A stretch of 64,000 nt of DNA, from contig JACVTC010000094.1 in the NCBI GenBank assembly GCA_016946835.1, positions 522,501 to 586,500 on the forward strand, in the 5' to 3' direction. Origin of the DNA: Neocallimastix lanati (nom. inval.) (Eukaryota > Neocallimastigomycota > Neocallimastigomycetes > Neocallimastigales > Neocallimastigaceae). Of this stretch, positions 13,851 to 26,249 are shown in pieces. The first letter of the stretch is position 1. The number at the start of each line of letters is the position of its first letter. A model generated the notes under the pieces. That model made no database searches, was not told the DNA's origin, and saw only the letters and a program-made list of their open reading frames with translations. Made by a program: the position numbers and the translations under genes.

Positions 13851-16112
13851 TTATCACATAAAATTTTATTTTTTTTTTCAATATTTTTACCTTTAATTCA
13901 TTTCCATTCTAAAACTCTCTTTAATATATGAATAATATATAGTTAATAGATCAACAGTTTTATTCATTATTTATTATTATATTCCTTTTTTTTTGATTAG
14001 AATTAAAAAATACAAAAAAAATATTATATATTATATACAAAAAAATATTATATATTATATAATATAATAATATATTACATTATATATAATATAATCATAT
14101 AATAATATAATAACATATTATAATATAATTCAATATATAATACTATGTATAATATATAATATATATTGTAGTATATAATTTAATTTATTATTGAAACTAT
14201 TCATTCATTATATTACATTATTTATTGTAATGTAATACTACATTATGAGAATTTTTAGTTAAAATTTGTGACATCCATCAACCATTCTGACCTTTCATCA
14301 TAATATTAAAAGAATAATAATAATAAAGAATAAAGAATAATAATAACAAAGTTGAGAAATTAAAAATTAGAAAAATAATAAAAAATTAAAACAATTTATT
14401 TGTATCTACAGAATTTAATTTAAATTTTAAATTAAATATAAATCTTATTAAATATAAAAAGTTGAAAGAATCATGATTGACCTAATGTAATTGATATAAA
14501 ATGAAATATTCAAACCTTAATTAATATAAAATTAGTTTTATTATTCAAACATAAATTAATGTCATAAATCAAATTTAAATCTAATGATTTTACAACAATT
14601 TCAATATGTGGCTTGATTTCTATATATTAATTATATATTTAATTAATAATAAATTTTATAGCACAAATCAATGTTTTAATTATATTCTTATTATTTTATA
14701 TTTATATTTATATAGTTATTAAATATTTCCTTAAATAATAATTATTAATAGTTTATTCTAATCACAGGAACAATTAATTAAATAGTTAATTATAACTAAA
14801 TAATATAAAAATAAAGCATTTCTCTGAATTAAGAGAAGGACTGTAGTCGTCGTTGTTAAGTAAAAGTTAAGATTAAAAGTTATATTATGTTAAGTTAGTT
14901 TGTAATTAAAAGAATAAGAAAGTTGTTAAATAGTCTTTTTAAATATATGTAGTTTCTATATAAATTTAAATAAATAAATAAATAATAAATTAATAAATTT
15001 AATAAATAAATCCCAACAAAAGTACATCGAACTTTTGAGTTGTATATCATAATCCTTCGAAAAATATAAATTAAAATTTCTTGTTATAGAATCTTTTAAT
15101 TTAATTATTTCATTTATTTATTTATTTATTTTGGCTATTTTTATTTAATAATTTATTTATTTTTCAATCATTTATTTATTTATAAATATTAATTTATTAT
15201 TATTACTATTATTTATTTATTTACTTTTGTATATCTTTTTTTAATTTAGATTATTTTGTCAAAAAATATTACTATTATATGAATATATGAATAATATATG
15301 AATAGTAAGAGTAATATTCAAATACTAAATAATAATGGAATAATAAATAATAAATAATAATAAATAATAATTAACTAAATAAATAAATAATAAATAATAA
15401 TTGAATAATAAATAATAAATAATAAATAATAAATAATAAATAATTAAATAATTGAATAATAAATAATAAATAATAAATAATTGAATAATAAAATAATAAA
15501 ATAATTAAATAATAAAATAATAAAATAATAAAATAATAAATAATTATATAATTGATAATAATATGATAAAGTACGAAGTTCAGGTTCGGTTCTTTTAAGG
15601 TTTATTCTTTATTTGGGGGATATAATTTATATGTTTTATAAAAATAATTTTATTTAAATTTTATTTATTTAGAAGAATGGCATTTACATATCATTATTTA
15701 AAATGTAAAACTAACATTTATTCCTAAAATTAATATTTATTTTTATATTCTGATCTCAAGAATTACACTAATCTACTATTTCTTATTCTTGGACAAAGAA
15801 CTAAAACTATTTCGAAGTATTTTTTCTCTTTTATAATTATTTACTTATAATAAAGTTTTCCAATATTAAAGTAATAAATATTAAATTTACTTTCATTAAT
15901 GTTTAAATTAAATAATAAAAAATAATAATAAATTAATTTCTAATAAGAAACATAAATTTATGCCTTTACACCATTTATTAATTAACATAAATTTATTATT
16001 AATTAGAGTTTTTATTTCTATTTCATATCATTATTTCATTATTATAAATAACAATTTGTTTTGATTTTTAATTTAAATCTTTTTTTTTTTTTTTATGAGA
16101 TACTTTTAATTT

Positions 16113-16250
16113 GTCAGAGTGCCACTGTTGAACACTCAGTAAGGCCGTCCAGCTGGGACAATATCAGCCAATGCGAAATCATTAGGAAGTGTTGTGACTA
16201 CCTTAATATTCTCATGCCTTGAGGAGGACAAAACAGCGGTACACAACTAA
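16113..16250. ncRNA. Candidate structured RNA (GC-richer island), strand unknown
   Basis: A roughly 140-nt island of ordinary composition stands alone in AT-rich DNA. Read on the plus strand it has four exact stems: GAGTG 16117-16121 with CACTC 16133-16137; GTCC 16147-16150 with GGAC 16156-16159; GTTGTG plus TACC (16191-16202, two unpaired bases) with GGTACACAAC 16238-16247; and, nested inside that, TTCTCA 16209-16214 with TGAGGA 16220-16225 (one G-U). It does not match tRNA, 5S, U1, U2, U4, U5, U6 or SRP RNA as I know them. A minus-strand frame of about 36 codons is also open (contains LPNDFALADIVPAGRPY), so a protein remnant is an alternative. Confidence 0.35.
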
Positions 16251-16477
16251 AGTTAAAAAAAAAAAAAAAAGTGTTTATCTCACATAGATAATTATAATTA
16301 TATAAAAAAAATAAGAATAAAAGATAAAATTTCATCTATCAAATATCCTATAATTATCATATTATTATACAAATTATAATTCTTTGTTAAGGTGTTAATA
16401 GTTTTAATAATAGTGACGTGACTATAAATAATTTGGAATATTTATTATAGTTTTATATTTCTTTTTCTTTTTTTTTT

Positions 16478-16568
<91 letters not shown>

Positions 16569-16569
16569 T
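16478..16569. repeat. (TTTA)n microsatellite
   Basis: About 22 uninterrupted TTTA units. Confidence 0.95.
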
Positions 16570-16984
16570 AAAATTTATTTATTATGAAATGAAAAAAGTT
16601 TAATTTTAAATAGTAAAATATAAATGTTAATTCAGCCAATGATAAGACAGAAACAATAAAACAGAATTTATTTCTATCCATGAGAGTCTATTCATAATAT
16701 GTATTTATATATTAAATAAGCTTTATAATTAAATGAGATGTCATAAGTCAATAGATTTATTTTTTATTCTATTATACTGATGTTTACATTATAAATATAT
16801 AATTAATATATGTTTTAAATATATTAAACCTGAAATAGTTTAAATGATGAATTAAACCAACGATTAAAATATGAAAAAAAAAATTTTTTTTTTAATTTTA
16901 GCCTTGTAGTAAATAAATAATCAATAATAAATTAAAAGCTTAATAAATATAAAAAATTATTTATGAATCAATATACAGTGATTT

Positions 16985-16999
16985 AAATAAATAAATATG

Positions 17000-17074
<75 letters not shown>
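16985..17074. repeat. (AAAT)n microsatellite
   Basis: About 22 AAAT units with one early interruption. It is the complement of the TTTA tract 430 bp upstream, so the two could pair as an imperfect inverted repeat. Confidence 0.95.
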
Positions 17075-17599
17075 AAATATAATGTTTGATATTTAAAAAA
17101 AAAAATTTGAATAAATCTCCCAAGGGTTAATATTTATTATCTAAAACGGTCATTTTAACCTTTTTATCACACCTGTAAAAAGTCTACCATATTTAATAAA
17201 AAAAAAAATAAAATAAAATATGAAAAGGGATGTTTTATCTTCAGAATAGCCATATTTATATTTATTTATTCATTGCCATTCTAATGGTGATTCAATAATG
17301 AATAGTTGCATAAAGAAATAATAATGGAATAACAAAGAATGGAATAATGGAATAATAATAAATAATTAAATAATTAAATAATAAATAAATAATAAATAAT
17401 TAAATAATTAAATAATAATAAATAATAAACAATCAATAATCAATAATAATAGACATAAAACATTTAAATCATAAATATTATAATATAAATAATAATATAT
17501 AACTAATAAAAATTGTTATTATTAATAAATAAATAAATAAATAACATAGTAAATAATAAATGACAAGTAACTTAGAAAGGATATATTGGAAAGGTCAAA

Positions 17600-17850
17600 A
17601 ATTATTTATTCAATTATTTATTATATATTAATAAATACTCTTTTTATTATTTATTTATTATTTATTAATAAATACTCTTGTTATTATTTATTATTTATTA
17701 ATAAATACTCTTTTTATTATTTATTATTTATTATATATTAATAAACACTCTTGTTATTATTTATTATTTATTATTTATTAATAAATACTCTTTTTATTAT
17801 TTATTATTTATTATTTATTAATAAATACTCTTTTTTATTATATATTATTT
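17600..17850. repeat. Minisatellite with AATAAATACTC core
   Basis: About six direct copies, roughly 40-bp period, of a TTATTTATTAATAAATACTC core followed by TTTTTATTATTTATT or TTGTTATTATTTATT. A single similar unit occurs near 11545-11600. Confidence 0.8.
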
Positions 17851-18189
17851 ATTATTTATTATTTATTATTCAATTCTTCATTCATTTATTAATTTACCCC
17901 AATTAATTTTTAGTTCATTCCAAAGATACTTTACATTATAATTTAGAGTACTTCTTATTTTTATTTTTATTATTATTACTAATAAAAAAACACCAAAGAG
18001 GAAATTTAAATAATAAATAATTAATAAATAATAAATAAAAATAAATAATAAAAAGTTTTATTTAACTTAACTTTTCGTTAAATATATTGAATATAATGTA
18101 CATATTATATATATTGCATACATTATATTTTATCATTAATATCATTAATATTATTATTTATTTATTCATTATTATTATTTATTTATTTT

Positions 18190-18310
18190 TTCATTATTAC
18201 TATTTATTTATTCATTATTATTAATTATTTATTCATTATTATTAATTATTTATTCATTATTATTAATTATTTATTCATTATTATTAATTATTTATTCATT
18301 ATTATTATTT
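18190..18310. repeat. 21-bp tandem repeat
   Basis: Five or six copies of ATTATTATTAATTATTTATT followed by C. Confidence 0.8.
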
Positions 18311-19109
18311 ATTTATTCATTATTCAATTATTTATATTATTTATTATTTATTATTTATTATTTATTATTATTATATATTTATTCATGGTTACTATTTATC
18401 GTTTAATATTTATGATTAGAAAAAAAATATTTTATTTTATTTTATTTAATGTTTTTTTTGTTTTGTTTTTGTTTTGTTTTGTTTCTTTTTTTTTTATCCC
18501 ATTTAAATATAAATTAAAGTTTTCATTTAAAAAATTTTAAAATTTTTTTTAAATTAAATCTCATTTAAAGTTTATTTTTCTTAAAAAGGAAATGAATCTT
18601 TTGTGCTAAGTTACTATAAAAGGTTAAAATACATTTCATTTTTCTTTTTTTTGATCTTCTAAATAATAAAAAAAAAATTTTTATAAAACAAAAATATTAA
18701 TATTTTTATGATCTTTTAATTTATTAAAATTGATTTTAATTTATTATTCATTTATTCATTTATTATAAATATATTTATTATTCAATGAATTATTATAAAT
18801 ATTTATTTATTTAAATATTATAAATATTTATTTATTTATTATAAAAAATTATTTATTTATTTATTATAAATATTTATTTATTTATTTATTTATTTTAAAT
18901 ATTGATTTACCATAAGAAATATCATATATTACAATGGACTGTTTATTAAATGGTTTCTATTTATTTTTTAATTTATCCACAATTTAATGATATGTAAATA
19001 AAACACATAATAAATAATTATAATTTAAAAAAAAAGAATAAAAAATTTTTTTTTTATTTTTTAGTTTTTATTCTTCATTTTTATATTATTCAATAAAATA
19101 AAATAAATA

Positions 19110-19520
19110 GTAGAATATTAAATAAAAAGTACAGATTGAATAAAATAAAATAAAATAAAAAGTTGAAATATAAATATAAAGTACAGATTGAATAAAATAA
19201 AATAAAATAAAATAAAATAAAATAAAATAAAATAAAATAAAATAAAATAAAATAAAATAAAATAAAATAAAATAAAATAAAATAAAATAAAATAAAATAA
19301 AATAAAATAAAATAAAATAAAATAAAATAAAATAAAATAAAATAAAATAAAATAAAATAAAATAAAATAAAATAAAATAAAATAAAATAAAATAAAATAA
19401 AATAAAATAAAATAAAATAAAATAAAATAAAAAGTTGAAATATAAATATAAAGTACAGATTGAATAAAATAAAATAAATATTGAATGTAATAATATAAAA
19501 GTACAAGTATATAAAATAAA
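19110..19520. repeat. Dispersed module copy 2, with (AAAAT)n core
   Basis: A pure AAAAT run of about 48 units (19192-19433) is flanked on both sides by near-identical 35-40-bp direct repeats containing AAATATAAATATAAAGTACA and then GATTGAATAAAATA (around 19158 and 19435). The GTAGAATATTAAATAAAAAG block at the left matches 12860. Overlapping Phe/Tyr/Ile/Leu frames on the minus strand are microsatellite artefacts. Confidence 0.8.
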
Positions 19521-19932
19521 ATAAAATAAAATAAAAATTGGTAATAATTATATTTATTAAACAATGAAATAATTAAAGATGTCAATAAGAATTAAATATA
19601 TGAATAAAAGATAGAAATATAAAAATATTTAAATATAATAAATATAATTATTAATAATTAAATATAAAAAATTAAAAGATTTTTATTTTATGAATGATGA
19701 TGATAATATAAAAAAATTAAAAGATTTTTATTTTATGATAATTTCTATGAATATTTAATTTAAAAAAAAATAAAAAAAATAAAAATTAAAATTGGTAAAA
19801 AAAAAAAAAAATTGATTTCCATATAAAAATAATATATTAATAATATATTGTTAAATTGAAAGAATGGAAAATAAAAAAAAAATATAAATTTATTTTTAAT
19901 CAATAAAAAAATGAAAAATTTTAAGAAAATTC

Positions 19933-19971
<39 letters not shown>

Positions 19972-19977
19972 ATTTAA

Positions 19978-20060
19978 TATAAAAATAAAAATATGATAAA
20001 ATAAAAATATGATAAAATAAAAATATGATAAAATAAAAATATGATAAAATAAATATAAAT
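19978..20060. repeat. 16-bp tandem repeat
   Basis: About five copies of AAAATAAAAATATGAT. Confidence 0.85.
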
Positions 20061-20308
20061 ATAAAAATAAAAATTAAAATAAAAATAAAAAGAGATTATC
20101 ATCAAAAATGAAAAGTAAAATAAAAAATGCAATAAAAAATAAAATAAAAGAATTAAAATATATTCAAACATGAAAAAACAAACAAACAAACAAACAAATA
20201 ATATTCATTTATGATAGAATTTATATTATATCATTCATTCATTTATTTTATTTTTTTTTTTTTTATATTTTTAACTATTAAACCTTTTCTTTCTTTCTTT
20301 TTTTCTTT

Positions 20309-20341
<33 letters not shown>

Positions 20342-20679
20342 ATGAAAGTTTTCAAAAAGTTTTTTTTTTTTTGGATATATGATTTTTAATCCATAACAAT
20401 TTTTAAATATAAAAAAAAAAAATTGATAATAACAAAAATTATATAGATTATATTAGATTATATTATTATATTACTAATATAAATTTAAAATTTAATCCAA
20501 TGTAAGAAAATTAAAAAAATTAAATAAATATTAATTAATAATAGTCTGATCTATATGTAAAAAAAGAAAAAAAAATTATAATTAATTTGATAAACTTTTA
20601 AAAATTTTATATTCAAAATAAGTTATAAAATATATATTAAAAAATAAAAAAAAATTAAAAAAAAAAAAAAAAAAAAAGT

Positions 20680-20880
20680 TAATAATAATAATAATAATAA
20701 ATAAAATTTGTATTTAATAATAAATTAATAATAATAGATTATTGACAAAAAAAAATTATGATATATAATAAGAGATTATAGATAAAAAAAAAATTATAAT
20801 GTTAAAAGTGATAATAATATAATTATTGTTACAGAATTAATAATTTGGATTTTATAGTTATGTAGGTTAACTTTATTAAT
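20680..20880. repeat. Dispersed non-coding module, second block of copy 2
   Basis: Contains GATAAAAAAAAATTATAATG, GTGATAATA, AATAATTTGGATTTTATAG and TAGGTTAACTTTATTA in the same order as 13030-13155. It is probably a diverged copy of the same non-coding repeat. Confidence 0.5.
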
Positions 20881-20899
20881 GTATTTTATGATAAAAAGT

Positions 20900-21690
20900 T
20901 AACAAGTATTTCAATTATTCTAGATTACATGAGTTTATACCATTATATTGTGACATATAAATATAAGGTATAATGCATCTCATTTTTTTTTTTTTTTTAT
21001 TTTTATTAAATTTATATTCACCTATTTTAACATTTTCCCAAACCTAATTATTTTGGAATAATGATTTGATTTAGTTCTGACTATCTTTTAATGTGTGTAA
21101 AATATTATTATTATAATTTTTTTTTTCTAAATTTATTAATAATTTAAAAATATTACGGAATTTTATTATCAATTTGAAGAAAAAAAATAATTTTTCTTTT
21201 TTTACTTTTTTTTTTTTTATACCTTTTTTTTATTACTTTTTATTATTATTACCTTTTATTATTATCTTTTTTTTTTTTTTTTTTTTTTATTTTTTTTTAA
21301 TGATAAAAACAATTTTCATCATCCTTTTTCATAGTACTAGTAGAATAAAAAAAAAATATATATATATATATATATAAATATTCTCCTACCTTATCACCTT
21401 AATCTTCAATAATAATTGAATTGATTATTCATATTTTATATTTATTCCTAAATTTTTTTTTTTATGCACAAACTCTAGTCCATTCCAATTCCTATCCTCC
21501 TACCCTTATCTTTTATACTCTACCTTTTCTTCTTCTTCTTCTTCTTCTTCTTCTTCTTCTTCTAAATCCTAGTCCTGTTTTTACCATGAGATGGACGAAC
21601 TCTTCTACTGCCTTTTTTTTTTTTTTTTTTTTTACTCCCCTCTCTCCAATTTTTTTTTATATATATTTATGGCTACCTTTTTTCCTTCTG

Positions 21691-21732
<42 letters not shown>

Positions 21733-22012
21733 TTTTTTTTTTTACCATTTCTATTTTCATTTCTATTTTCATTTCTATTTTCATTTCTATTTTCAATTAA
21801 TTATTTTTTTTTTTTTATTTTTGGAGTTTACTTTTTTTTTTTTTTTTTACTACTACCCTCCCTTTGTTTATTATTATAATTATTATATCATTTATTAATT
21901 ATAAATAACTTTTTTTTTTTTTTTGACTATTATATCATTCAAATTCAAATTCGTTTTTTAATATATAAATGTATATAAAAAAAAAGAAGGAAAAAGCTCA
22001 AATTTGAAATCT
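20900..22012. other. T-rich non-coding region
   Basis: Dominated by long T runs, TTC and ATT microsatellites and a (TTTCTATTTTCA)-like repeat at 21750-21797. Open frames at 21421-21800 are poly-Phe/poly-Leu artefacts. No RNA gene seen. Confidence 0.6.
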
Positions 22013-22263
22013 TCAAGGTTCTATCTTGACGAATTGTAGTTTAAAAAAAGTGTTTTCTGTTAGAGGAAGAGCGAAAGTTCCTTGGAATGGGACATCATAA
22101 GAGGGTGAGACTCCTGTATTTGGTTTATTTTTTCTAGTTTTGTGATACACTTTCAAAGCGTCGGATTGTTTGGGAATGCAGTCCAAAAATGGGTGATAAA
22201 TTTCATCTAATACAGAATTAATTCTCATGATTTTAGTATAACTTTCTCGAAAGGGAAAATCAA
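22013..22263 (-). CDS. Candidate 3' exon of an unknown gene
   Basis: The minus strand has a frame with ordinary codon use that ends at 22013 and reads VDFPFRESYTKIMRINSV onward, then DEIYHPFLDCIPKQSD and GTFALPLTENTFFKLQF. Immediately upstream is a good 3' splice signal (TTTTTTTTTAG at 22264-22274). An internal ATG (KIMRINSV) could also start a shorter product. Its composition stands out from the surrounding A/T filler, which is the main support. I recognise no domain and could not locate an upstream exon, so it may be a remnant. Confidence 0.4.
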
Positions 22264-22282
22264 CTAAAAAAAAACAGAACAT

Positions 22283-22321
22283 TTTTGAAAAATATTCCCG
22301 TTCGGGAAGATATTATAAAAT

Positions 22322-22352
<31 letters not shown>

Positions 22353-22792
22353 AGATTTTTGATAAACTTTAACAATATTCATATATATATTTTATTGATT
22401 ATCAATTAAAATATATTTTATTTTTTATTTTCATGCACGATTTTTCTATCATTTAGAGCTCAGCATCTTGAAAGAGATAAAGGAAACAAATTCTTTAATT
22501 AATTATAATAGAGATTTAAATAGGTTTTTTTTTTTTTTTTTTTTTATATACTTGAGATAATTTTTTTTTTTTCAAAAGGAATAAATATATGACTATTACT
22601 ATATATATATTTTTTTAAAGTTTTTATTAATATTATTATTGGTATTAATATTGATATTATTTTTTTTTTAAAATAAAATAAAATAAAATAAAATAAAAAA
22701 AAAAAAAAAATTTGGAATATAAGGGTCCCAGAGCCTTTCATTACCTGTTTCCTATAACGTTTTAGCGACAAGGGCGTTAAGTGAGGGTGTGA
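22283..22792. other. AT-rich non-coding stretch
   Basis: Poly(A), poly(T) and AAAAT runs. A less biased segment starts at about 22720 (GGGTCCCAGAGCC) and leads into the GAAT microsatellite. No gene is supported. Confidence 0.5.
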
Positions 22793-22839
22793 GTGAATGA
22801 ATGAATGAATGAATGAATGAATGAATGAATGAATGAATG
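22793..22839. repeat. (TGAA)n microsatellite
   Basis: About 11-12 TGAA units. The antisense FIHSFIHS frame is a repeat artefact. Confidence 0.95.
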
Positions 22840-22912
22840 GAGTGTAGGTCATGCTTCCCACCACCCATAACACACCAATTTCGCTAATTCCCTTTTTTCT
22901 TCTAACCCAATC

Positions 22913-23020
22913 ATGACCTACCCTTCACATACTTCGGCTTCGAAAGTGAACCAGACCCCCCTCCCCACTCCCCCTCCAACCAAGTCAAAAACTCGGCTTG
23001 GATCGATCAAGCTGAACTTG
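22913..23020 (+). CDS. Candidate first exon, 36 codons, unknown gene
   Basis: ATG at 22913 opens a C-rich frame (MTYPSHTSASKVNQTPLPTP, then PPTKSKTRLGSIKLNL) whose composition contrasts sharply with its surroundings. After exactly 36 codons a GTAATT donor follows at 23021, and the frame then enters an 11-bp tandem repeat. The peptide is Pro/Ser/Thr/Lys-rich and unrecognised. No acceptor exon was identified with confidence; 23160-23215 is a less AT-rich stretch that could hold one. Confidence 0.35.
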
Positions 23021-23033
23021 GTAATTAAAATTA

Positions 23034-23116
23034 GCCAATGGAAATGGAAATCAAATGGAAATCAAATGGAAATCAAATGGAAATCAAATGGAAATCAAAT
23101 GGAAATCAAATGGAAA
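23034..23116. repeat. 11-bp tandem repeat ATCAAATGGAA
   Basis: About seven direct copies of an 11-bp unit just after the candidate donor site. Confidence 0.9.
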
Positions 23117-23340
23117 TAAAATAAAATTAAAAATAAGAAGACAAGAAAACATGAAAATAAAAGATTGGGCCTTACCCGAATCCGGTCTATTGTTATGGAT
23201 GATGGCTTAGAAATTATTTATTATACATCATTCTATCACTTCAAACTTCACTAAGAAGAAAAGAGGATACTTTATTGTCGATATCTATTGAAATAATAGA
23301 ATTATAGAATTGAACAAATTTAATAATAATAAAATAAAAA

Positions 23341-23381
<41 letters not shown>

Positions 23382-23400
23382 CTCTCAAGTAGTTTAGACC

Positions 23401-23431
<31 letters not shown>

Positions 23432-23504
23432 ATAGATGAGAAATCAAAATGTTCCGGTTTAAAATATAATATTTTTTTTTTATTTTGGAAAATTGAAGAA
23501 AATA

Positions 23505-23605
23505 GTAATCATAAAAACTAGTAATTATAAAAACTAGTAATCATAAAAACTAGTAATTATAAAAACTAGTAATCATAAAAAATAGTAATCATAATAATAG
23601 ACCAT
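23505..23605. repeat. 18-bp tandem repeat
   Basis: About six copies of AGTAATCATAAAAACT or AGTAATTATAAAAACT units that alternate C/T. Confidence 0.8.
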
Positions 23606-24156
23606 CAATGTATGCATGTGTACAAGGACACCAATGAAATTAATTTTTTTTTTTATTTGACCTCTATGATAAGATCATTTATTCTATATGAAAAATAAAA
23701 TAAAATAAAATGATGAAACCAAAAAAAAAAAAAAAAAAAAAAAAAAAATGAATTTTTTTTTTTATGTAATGAAAAAGTAATCGAAACACTAAAACTTATC
23801 AAGTTAATAATCTTCTTGTGTCCTTGTGTCTGTCAGAGAGAGGAGTTGGGGTAACAATATTAAAATTTTCCCCTTTTATATGGCAGATACATCCTTCCCC
23901 GTTTCTTTGTTTGAAATATCCAAAATTACTTATGTGGCGATTTGTAATGAAAAATAAAATTAAAACGAATGGCTATCTATTAAAAAAAAATACACAAAAT
24001 CAATATTTAACATTTTTTAATTGTTCCATCAATCTCTAAAAAATAATAATAAATTAATTAAGCCCTTCTGCGATCAGAAAGTTTACTACTCACCATACCA
24101 AAGATAAATGTTTCTTTATAATATTTCCAAAGTTGTTTTATACATTTTCAAAAAAA

Positions 24157-24196
<40 letters not shown>

Positions 24197-25214
24197 TATA
24201 GGAAAACGAAAAAGAGAGAGTAAGAGACAGATAAAAATAAAAAAAACAACTCTTTCAAAAAAAAATTACGCCATGGAGGGATCAATGTCCTATTTAGGGT
24301 ATGAAATCCAGATTAAGACCATGGATAAATTTACAAAAAAAAATAAAAATAAAATAAAAATAAAATAAAACTGGATACACTTTCAATGAATGAACTTTTA
24401 CAACTCCTCAAAAAAAAATAGAACATAAAATAAAAAATAATTAGAATCTTTATATTATTAACGAAAAAAAAAAATATGGACTCAAAAAAAAAAAAAAAAA
24501 AAAAATAGTCAACTCCTCGCTATTTATAAAAACGGACAAATAATTTCTGAAAGTCACATATTTAAAAGGTGTCGTTGTGTTGATACTTTTTACTTCCACA
24601 CAGTGAAAAGAACTTAAAAATACATATAATAATTCAAAAAAAAAATAATGGTGATGGAAGCATGAGGCTCTCTCTATCCACTATTAAATATGTCCATATC
24701 TACAGCTTTTTTTAAAGAAAAATGTTATTTTTTTTTTTTTTTTTTTTTTTTTCTATTTTAAATAAATAAAAAAAAAAAAGAAAAGAAAAGAAAAGTGATA
24801 TAAATTCACAGGATGGATGGAAGTTTAAAGTGTAAATTATGGTTCAAAATATTCTTATTCTTATTCTTATTCTTATTATTATTCTTATTCTTATTCTTAT
24901 TATTATTATTATTATTATTACAATGGCGGAAAAATGGTATATATAATGATAAAGAGGCTAAAAAAAAAAAAAAGGTGCGAAAGTCAAAATTATTGGTGAC
25001 CCAACAGAATCAAAGTTAGAATCAAAATTAGAACCAGAATCAGAATTAGGATTAGAATTAGGATTAGAATCAAAATTAGGAATAGAAATAGGAATTGGTA
25101 TTAGAAGTTAACTTAGATACAGAAATCCTAAATTAAAACAAAAATTAGAATTAAGGGAATAGAATAAGGAAAAGGGTATGGAAATAAATGATTAATATAA
25201 AAGAGGTACTAATA

Positions 25215-25254
<40 letters not shown>

Positions 25255-25387
25255 CAAGTTTTATTCATGAAGTAAAAAAAATAAGAAGTAAGAAAAAGTT
25301 AAAAGAAGAATTTTTATTCTTTCCTTTTTTTTTTTTTCCTTTTTTTTTTTTTTTTTAATATTTATTTTAAGTATTTTTCTATTTTAG
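23606..25387. other. Mostly non-coding, scattered less-biased islands
   Basis: Short islands of mixed composition (about 23810-23960, 24060-24110, 24270-24330, 24520-24700, 24950-25180) alternate with A/T runs and a TA microsatellite. A 68-codon frame at 24813-25019 is mostly Phe/Leu from a TTC/TTA repeat and is not accepted. Degenerate AATTAGAATCA-like repeats lie at 25015-25100. These islands may be exon or gene remnants, but none has enough support to call. Confidence 0.45.
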
Positions 25388-25468
25388 AAAAGAATAAGGA
25401 AGAAGAAGAAGGAAGAAGAAGAAGAAGAGGACAAAGTGAAGGAATATGGCGTTGTTGATTTTTCTTAA
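25388..25468 (+). CDS. Candidate terminal exon
   Basis: A pyrimidine-rich tract ending TTTTTCTATTTTAG (AG at 25386-25387) is followed by an in-frame segment of Lys then Glu codons ending EEDKVKEYGVVDFS and a TAA stop at 25466-25468. The less biased tail (KVKEYGVVDFS) is the main hint of coding. No upstream exon was identified and no family is recognised. Confidence 0.25.
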   Translation, partial: KRIRKKKKEEEEEEDKVKEYGVVDFS

Positions 25469-25599
25469 TAAATGTTAAAAAAAAAAAAAAAAATTTCATC
25501 CTCATTTTTAATCTTATTGAAAGAAATGTGGATAGTGAAGATGATGATTAGAATGAACTACGTTTAGAATATCAATAAATTTTCATGATTATTATTATT

Positions 25600-25743
25600 T
25601 CAATATAAATTAGTTAAGAACGATTGAGATAGTATGGATGGTAATTGAGATTGAGGTTGGAGTGGAAGTTGATGTTCTTGGAATAATAATAAAGTAGTTT
25701 CTTTAACAACTATGATAGAAGATGAAGAAGAAGATTTTTCCAT
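25600..25743 (-). CDS. Candidate small protein, 47 residues
   Basis: ATG 25741-25743 to TGA 25600-25602 reads MEKSSSSSSIIVVKETTLLL, then FQEHQLPLQPQSQLPS, then ILSQSFLTNLY. The start lies within an inverted repeat whose other arm carries the same ATGGAAAAATCTTCT start on the plus strand (26260). It is short and of unknown function. It could be a first exon, a remnant or chance. Confidence 0.3.
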   Translation of the reverse strand: MEKSSSSSSIIVVKETTLLLFQEHQLPLQPQSQLPSILSQSFLTNLY

Positions 25744-25787
25744 AAAATTTTCATCTTTTTTTTTTTTTTTTTATTTTATTAATACTT

Positions 25788-25855
<68 letters not shown>

Positions 25856-26209
25856 CATTAATTCATTGTTTTTCAATTAAATTAAATTATTTAAGGATAT
25901 GAAATAATATTAGTGGTAATTCAAAGAAGGAATCTTAATTCATATTATCTTCATTTATATTTTTCTCATTTATTTTATCTTTATTTATGTTATTCTCATT
26001 TATTTTATCTTCATTTATATTATCCTCAATCATATTACCCTCATTATTTTTAATTAAACCATTATTATTATTATCCAAATATAAGGAATTGAAGAATTTT
26101 CTACTTCAATATTAACTATCAAAAGTTCTTCGCAAATTTAATTTTAACATAATTAAATATAAAGACCATCTAAAAAAATAATTCCAATAACAAAATATTT
26201 TAATTTCTA

Positions 26210-26249
<40 letters not shown>

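Larger units (their letters stand above)
9518..16110. other. AT-rich non-coding region with simple repeats
   Basis: Almost pure A/T sequence with homopolymer runs, AAAT, ATT and TA microsatellites and short diffuse tandem repeats. A 98-codon frame at 10368-10664 has Phe/Ile/Tyr/Lys-only composition typical of translated AT filler and is not accepted. No splice-supported exon or tRNA was found. Notable repeats inside are listed separately. Confidence 0.6.

Noticed and set aside
19090-19585. Two overlapping minus-strand frames of 138 and 155 codons
   Set aside because: They translate an AAAAT microsatellite (Phe/Ile/Leu/Tyr only) and have no start or composition support.
21421-21800. Overlapping Phe/Leu-rich frames that could suggest membrane proteins
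   Set aside because: Driven by T runs and a TTC microsatellite, and a frame break in any run would destroy them.
24813-25019. 68-codon frame beginning MDGSLKCKLWFKIFLF
   Set aside because: The apparent membrane helix is a TTC/TTA repeat; the flanks are weakly coding-like but without further support.
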